11,827 nt of DNA from Isohypsibius dastychi (lineage: Eukaryota > Tardigrada > Eutardigrada > Parachela > Isohypsibiidae). Location: positions 1-11,827 of the forward strand of contig JAQIWT010001227.1 of assembly GCA_034696485.1 (NCBI GenBank), read 5' to 3'. Below are positions 7,518-11,827 of the stretch, piece after piece (the stretch's first letter is position 1; each line of letters opens with the position of its first letter). The position numbers and the translations under genes are program-made. A model generated the notes under the pieces. That model was given only the letters and a program-made list of their open reading frames with translations, did not search any database and was not told the DNA's origin.

Positions 7518-9288
7518 ATGACCAACAATCATTCTTATGTGTCTGCAAGTGGTGCAAATTGTGCAATTTGCAGAGAAGGCTTCGACTTCAACGAGCCCAT
7601 CTTGAATAGTCAAGGAGAAACGTACCACCAGGAATGCCTCGTGTGAGTTTGAAGTTACCTTCCAAGATTCCAGAAGAATTACGGCGGGTGTTGATTTTTA
7701 GGTGTGCGCAGTGTTTTCGACCTTTTCCGGATGGGGTTTATTACGAGGTAAACCAAAATCTGGAGCGCGATTACATGGGAAATGTTTTGACTCTTTGTTG
7801 CTTTTTGCAGTTTGAAGGAAGAAAATATTGCGAACATGATTTTCAAGTGTTGTATGCTCCTTGCTGCGCGAAATGCAGTAAGACCACTGAAATCCTTCGA
7901 ATTTGTGACATAATAACTCAGCTTTTTCATCATTTTTTAGAGGAGTTTATTGTTGGAAGAGTTATCAAGGTAAATGGATTTTATTGTGTTTTAGTTTCGT
8001 ATGCTTACTGGGAAGTTTTTTTAGGCGATGAACACGAGTTGGCATCCGGAGCATTTTCAATGCGAAATATGTGCTCGAGTTTTATCGGACATTGGTTTCA
8101 TGCGAAATCAAGGAAGGTGAGAACATCTGCATTTTACAAATTTCAGCAGCCATTTTAGTCTTCCCGATCTATCTTTTCGTTTAAATTATTTTGTGTGATC
8201 ACTGAACGGATATTTCGAATTCTAAAATTCTGTGACACCATTCAGTATTAATGGGAAGTCATGCTGTTGCTTCGTTCGTTGCTTTATCATTCATCACGTA
8301 ACTTTTGATTTTGTAGAGCAGTCTGTCATTCTTGCAACGAAAGATTGAAAGCAGAAGCAGCGGGGAAGTACATTTGTCATCGATGCAGGTGCGTGGACAA
8401 AATGCCATGTATTGTGAATTTAAAGATTCACACTGCTATTCTACCAGGGCAATTATCGACGACAAACCACTGAAGTACAAGAATGAGCCGTATCATCCGT
8501 ATCATTTCAACTGCGCAAATCCGGAATGCGGGTACAGTCTCGATTTTTATCATCCAGCCGGAAACTGATGACCTTCTAATTCCATTGTTAGACGCGAACT
8601 AGACTCCGACGCCAGAGAAATAAGAGAAGAGCTTTACTGTCTCAGATGTCATGACAAGATGGGAATACCTATTTGTGGTGCATGTCGGAGACCTGTTGAA
8701 GATCGCGTTGTTACTGCTTTAGGAAAGCATTGGCATGTAGAGGTAATAACCGGCTCACAAGTTACGTTATATTATCACCCTTTTGCATTTTGTGTTCACA
8801 GCATTTTGTTTGTGCCAAATGTGAGAAACCGTTTTTGGGAACAAAGCATTTCGAGAAAAAGGGACTGGCTTATTGCGAGCTGCATTATCATCAGCTGTAT
8901 GGAAATATCGATTTCCTGACGGGCGAAGTTATCGAAGACAGTTAGTGGCTATTTTTTCAAGTGATACTTGGGCTACAGTTATTATTTCATAGTATGTGTA
9001 AGTGCCTTGAACAAAACCTGGAAACCGGAGAATTTTCGATGCTGGTCTTGCGAGACACCTCTGGATGAACGGTAATTTCTTATTCTGCTTTATATGCACA
9101 CCTTCATTCAGCTCTTATTGCGTAATTCCAGAACAAAATTCTTCGAATTCGACATGCTCCCGGTGTGTAAAAAGTGTTACAACGTTTTCCCTGGAGAACT
9201 TCGTCGTCGCTTGACGAAGCATTACGAGGCAGCGAAGAGAATTCGACCAGTAGTTCCAGCCGGAGATATGGCAACGACATCTCAGTGA
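7518..9288 (+). CDS. LIMS1 (PINCH; unc-97): PINCH / UNC-97 family adaptor, five LIM domains
   Basis: Eleven exons (7518-7642, 7702-7747, 7811-7877, 7941-7969, 8025-8116, 8317-8388, 8448-8531, 8592-8742, 8802-8940, 8993-9071, 9132-9288) give 346 residues; human PINCH1 has 325 as I recall. By family it joins ILK (through LIM1) and parvin in the integrin adhesion complex at muscle attachments, and LIM5 binds RSU1. LIM1 (C15, C18, H37, C40, C43, C46, C64, D67) is intact, with the family run [14 protein letters not shown]2 spans about 76-126, with H99 where human has Cys. LIM3 spans 140-191, with C166 and C171 four residues apart rather than two. LIM4 (200-250) is canonical and includes [10 protein letters not shown] and [11 protein letters not shown]5 (about 259-310) keeps C285, C288, C307, C310, but its first-site ligand positions are D259, T262, K279 and N282. 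The tail after PGELRRRL is basic. The start codon gives the usual short leader before LIM1. A possible extra last intron is given separately. Confidence 0.94.
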
Positions 9289-9403
9289 GCCGGCGGTTTC
9301 TTACGTGTTCTTATGTGTTAAATTAACAGCTATTTTGTACAGAGAACTAAGAGAAGACGCTCATGTTGAACCCGCATGTTTCCCTCGCATGTGTCTTCGT
9401 TAA
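9285..9403 (+). other. Possible twelfth exon of PINCH by splicing out the TGA stop
   Basis: CA|GTGAGC at 9285 is a strong donor overlapping the stop codon, and TTTTGTACAG ending at 9342 is a strong acceptor. The intron would be 58 bp, the usual size here. The joined frame continues for 20 codons (QELREDAHVEPACFP...) to TAA at 9401-9403, making a 365-residue protein. The extension has no family support, so both ends are left open. Confidence 0.4.
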
Positions 9404-9717
9404 TCTCTCACCCCGAATCGTCCTCGTCCCAGCTCACCCAGCTGATTTGTTTGTTGTCCAAGTCTCAAAAACGGCAGCTTTTATTGAGCCACGTTTTTTG
9501 TATGTGTGTGTGACCTTTGTTCGTTCAGTCTTTGAGACAACTGTATATTGTGTCGTTATCATATGTTGCATAGGAAATCTCACTTCACTGCCCGTAATAT
9601 AAAATATTGATCCGTCGTCAGTTCAGAGACTCGACTATTTAAAATATGGTTCAAACAGTTGGCTGTGAAATACGAACTCAGGTGCTATGAAAAATCCCCA
9701 ACAATATTCATCAAGAC
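9404..9717. other. Convergent 3' region between PINCH and NAA10
   Basis: About 310 bp separate the two gene ends and no gene is supported here. The minus strand carries AATAAA at 9485-9480, about 230 bases after the NAA10 stop, a candidate polyadenylation signal. No AATAAA is seen for PINCH on the plus strand; AATATAAA near 9597 is the nearest variant. The two 3' UTRs may overlap. Confidence 0.4.
9480..9485 (-). terminator. Candidate polyadenylation signal of NAA10
   Basis: The minus strand reads AATAAA here, about 233 bases beyond the NAA10 stop. It is the only canonical signal seen in the convergent gap on that strand. Confidence 0.35.
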
Positions 9718-10691
9718 TCAGCGACGTTTGCGATTCTTTCCTTTCTTCCCACCCACGGCAGCTTCATGCTCCACGAGGTCAATAGTAACAGCTTCCGCTT
9801 TGTTGTCGCCAGCCTCTTTCTGAACTTCCGGTTGTGCCTCCTTGATTTGCAGTTGCTCGATTCCCGCCGTTACGTCACTAGGCTGTGTGTTCGACGCTGG
9901 AACTTCACGGCTCTGATTCTGACGACGTTGAAGTTTCTTGTCAACTTGATAAAACTTTTCTGGATTCGGTGGTTTGATACCACGCTGCTTAGCCCAGTCC
10001 ACCAAATCTCGTTTCATCGCGTAAGCATCTTCGCCATCAGCGTAATACTTTGGTTCGGTTTCGGTAGTTCTTCAAATAATGCGGTTCAATACATTGAATA
10101 AAGGATTCGAGCTGTCGTTTACTTACTTGAACTGAAGTACCACCGAATACAAATGATACGCAGCCCGGTTCGAGACGCGCACATGTAAGCTCACATATTT
10201 GCAATTGTAAACCTCAACCATCGCTCTTGCAGTCTGATTCATCAGCTTCTGAGCAAGCCCCAATCTCCGATATTCTCGCTGAACTGCAAGCGATGTAATA
10301 TGCCCGTGCGGTTCCTCGTCATCCTCTTCCCTGTAGAATCATCCGACGTCAAAATTGAATTGAATTATCCTTGAATCAATCTTACATTTTCGCCAGAACA
10401 TATCCTACAATTCGTTTATTGTCATCTTCCGCAATGTACGACAGCTGAAAAAAACCATTAGTCTGGGAACAAAACCACAACAACTAAAAGGTAACATACC
10501 TGTGGCCATGAAAGCCCATGATAAAGGTAGTACTTTAGTTGGTAATTCTCCGGTAAGCACAGTAAATTGCAGTGCTGCATGTTGAGCAAGTCTGCTACCT
10601 AACGACGGAAGAGGAATCTAGTTGTTGTCGATATTCCGAACGAACATAGATATTGAATTCAACAACTCACCTGGGCACAACGGATGTTCAT
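9718..10691 (-). CDS. NAA10: N-alpha-acetyltransferase 10, catalytic subunit of NatA
   Basis: Five exons on the minus strand, 10691-10671, 10598-10500, 10444-10386, 10330-10127 and 10069-9718, give 244 residues (human NAA10 has 235 as I recall). As the NatA catalytic subunit with NAA15 on the ribosome, the family acetylates N-termini of nascent chains starting with small residues after Met removal. The GNAT domain is near-complete from residue 1: [45 protein letters not shown], the acetyl-CoA motif RRLGLA at 81-86, [13 protein letters not shown], and [18 protein letters not shown] at 133-150. Residues 151-244 form a divergent charged tail ending in a Lys/Arg cluster ([11 protein letters not shown]), which could be a nuclear-localisation signal. 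The first exon is only seven codons. The last intron ends in GAAG rather than CAG or TAG, but frame and alignment to the conserved EPKYY region require that junction. It is tail to tail with PINCH and downstream of WDR82 on the same strand. Confidence 0.95.
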
Positions 10692-10934
10692 GGTTCCAAG
10701 ATATTACCGCACAGAATATTTCAAGCAAAATGTACGTTCTTCCGGGAAACAAAGCTCGGAAAGAAGCTAAAAGATCGGAGAACCGGAAATCGATGAAACG
10801 AAAACATCAAGCTCGAATGTCAACGGTGTATGGGCCACAAACACCCCACCCCCCTGGCTTCGCCTTTTATGCCGGGTCGGATATCAATACAGCATCAAGT
10901 CTATCAACTATACAGTTGTATTTGTAAACGAATC

Positions 10935-10978
10935 GTAGAAAAGTTTAAACCAAATTTGTAGAAAAGTTTAATCCAAAC
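10935..10978. repeat. Two-copy direct tandem repeat, 23-bp unit
   Basis: GTAGAAAAGTTTAAACCAAA followed by TTT (10935-10957) is repeated as GTAGAAAAGTTTAATCCAAA (10958-10977) with one substitution in that stretch. It looks like a local duplication in non-coding DNA. The second copy contains the candidate minus-strand ATTAAA. Confidence 0.7.
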
Positions 10979-11082
10979 AAAGGAAACAAGTGCAACGAAA
11001 TAACGGTAAGAAAACGCTCTCAGCTCAGCTGTAGAAACAACTAACAGTCTGATTTCGATCTATTGAAAAAATAACCGATTAA

Positions 11083-11101
11083 TATTGAAATATTTTCAAT
11101 A
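11083..11101. repeat. 19-bp perfect palindrome (8-bp stem, 3-base centre)
   Basis: TATTGAAA, TAT, TTTCAATA reads as an inverted repeat. It lies 72-90 bases beyond the WDR82 stop on the minus strand, so it would form a hairpin in that 3' UTR. A+T-rich palindromes also arise by chance. Confidence 0.45.
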
Positions 11102-11172
11102 CTGTAAGAGGCAAAGATGAGAAGTTGTCTTCTCATTATAACAACGGAAATAAAAACGCTGAAAATTATCAG

Positions 11173-11827
11173 TTATGTCTGGGGCAACCAGAATGTTACT
11201 CGATTGCCAGCGGTGGTCATCAGCATGTCCTGCGGAGAAAATTTGACGCATAGCGCAGTGTCCGGGTTTTTGCTGCCAAGCACTGAAATTTTTTCGCCGG
11301 TTTTCAGACTCCAGACGTGCACTTTGCCGTCCGATGAACCCACCAGGACAAATTTACTATCTGGTGTAAAAGAAGCTTCCAGAGCGTATCCTCGATTGGC
11401 GTGACCCTGAAAAAAAAATCTTAAAAATAAAGATCGATTGGGTTACCGAAATGGTCATCCACCTTCAGGACAAAGAGACACTGGCCTTCGAATGAATCCA
11501 TCACATAGACCACAAATGCATTGGTGCAGATCAGCATGTATTTTCCGTCATTGCTCATTTTCAGTGTTCGCCAGACGGTTCCTTCCTCTTCCGGATAGCG
11601 GAACACATTAAACGGACCCTGGAACAAACAAAGTAATCCAACCGGAAGTTAACTGAAAGTTCGGTACTCACATCGCGGAAATTCCTCGCGTCATATAGGA
11701 GGATTCGCTGTTCTTTATCCTCACATGTCCCGACCGCGAAAACAAGACCCTCCGGATCCATGCAGACTGAGGGTGCGGCTCCAAGATCGGGAATAAGTCC
11801 GACACAGCCCTGCTTGTGGTCCCATAT
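11173..11827 (-). CDS. WDR82: WDR82 / Swd2 WD40 protein, C-terminal part (5' end outside window)
   Basis: Three exons on the minus strand, 11827-11672, 11618-11463 and 11406-11173, join in phase 0 to give 181 residues ending in TFWLPQT. This is about the last 58% of a protein of roughly 313 residues in human. In the family WDR82 is a WD40 propeller that recruits the SET1 H3K4 methyltransferase complex to Ser5-phosphorylated RNA polymerase II and also acts in PNUTS-PP1 termination complexes in the nucleus. Visible signatures are the blade end IWDHKQG at the window edge, MDPEGLVFAVG, LYDARNFRD, GPFNVF, KMSNDGKYMLICTN, LEASFTPDSKFVLVGSSDGKVHVW and the family ending VTFWLPQ. Introns are 53 and 56 bp. 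The missing 5' exons should lie just beyond 11827. Confidence 0.93.

Larger units (their letters stand above)
10692..11172. other. Gap between tandem NAA10 and WDR82 genes
   Basis: The gap is 481 bp and should contain the WDR82 3' UTR and the NAA10 promoter. It holds a 23-bp tandem duplication (10935-10978), a minus-strand ATTAAA at 10972-10967 that could end WDR82, and a hairpin-forming palindrome at 11083-11101. A 101-codon plus-strand open frame across 10622-10927 runs through the NAA10 first exon on the opposite strand and is not gene-like. Confidence 0.45.

Noticed and set aside
7634-8158. 174-codon plus-strand open frame starting MPRVSLKL
   Set aside because: It reads through four PINCH introns; LIM fragments appear in it only where it crosses real exons.
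10622-10927. 101-codon plus-strand frame
   Set aside because: It is antisense to the first NAA10 exon and intron, with no family character.
1-11827. tRNA, rRNA, CRISPR array, transposon or integrated viral sequence
   Set aside because: No tRNA-like arms, repeat-spacer array, terminal inverted repeats, transposase or polymerase motifs were seen on either strand; the only direct repeat is the two-copy 23-bp unit.

Overview
The window is eukaryotic nuclear DNA from a compact invertebrate genome. Genes are split by many very short GT-AG introns (mostly 49-75 bp, a few of 100-200 bp), intergenic gaps are 0.4-1.1 kb, and every recognisable product is a metazoan family (relaxin-type LRR receptor, PINCH, NAA10, WDR82). 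Intron size, gene packing and acceptor sites just upstream of start codons would fit a nematode (an enoplean such as a whipworm relative) or another small-genome ecdysozoan. The sequence alone does not settle the species. All exon joins below were worked out by eye from reading frame, splice dinucleotides and remembered family alignments.

Layout, left to right: (1) 1-150, minus: the first 50 codons of an unrecognised protein leaving the window. (2) 1206-1814, plus: a three-exon gene for a 121-residue secreted or single-anchor protein with four cysteines, of unknown family. (3) 2562-6383, plus: a 22-exon gene for an 815-residue type C LGR / relaxin-family receptor, built as signal peptide, LDL-receptor class A module, LRR N-cap, ten LRRs (nearly one per exon), hinge and seven-helix domain. 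(4) 7518-9288, plus: an 11-exon gene for PINCH (LIMS1/UNC-97), five LIM domains, 346 residues. (5) 10691-9718, minus: a five-exon NAA10 gene, 244 residues, tail to tail with PINCH. (6) 11827-11173, minus: the C-terminal 181 residues of WDR82/Swd2, upstream of NAA10 on the same strand.

The genes are not an operon-like pathway. PINCH is an integrin-adhesion adaptor, NAA10 a ribosome-associated acetyltransferase, WDR82 a chromatin and transcription-termination WD40 protein, and the receptor a cell-surface GPCR. The one suggestive pairing is the small secreted-protein gene lying head to tail 0.75 kb upstream of the receptor, but its cysteine pattern is not insulin/relaxin-like.

The most unusual points are: a relaxin-type receptor whose conserved activation-network residues (2.50, 6.44, 7.49, 7.53) are all substituted and whose first intracellular loop is about 16 residues longer than in human RXFP1; a PINCH whose fifth LIM domain has lost all four ligands of its first zinc site while keeping the second; a GC-AG intron and a 17-nt microexon in the receptor gene; and optional C-terminal introns in both the receptor and PINCH.
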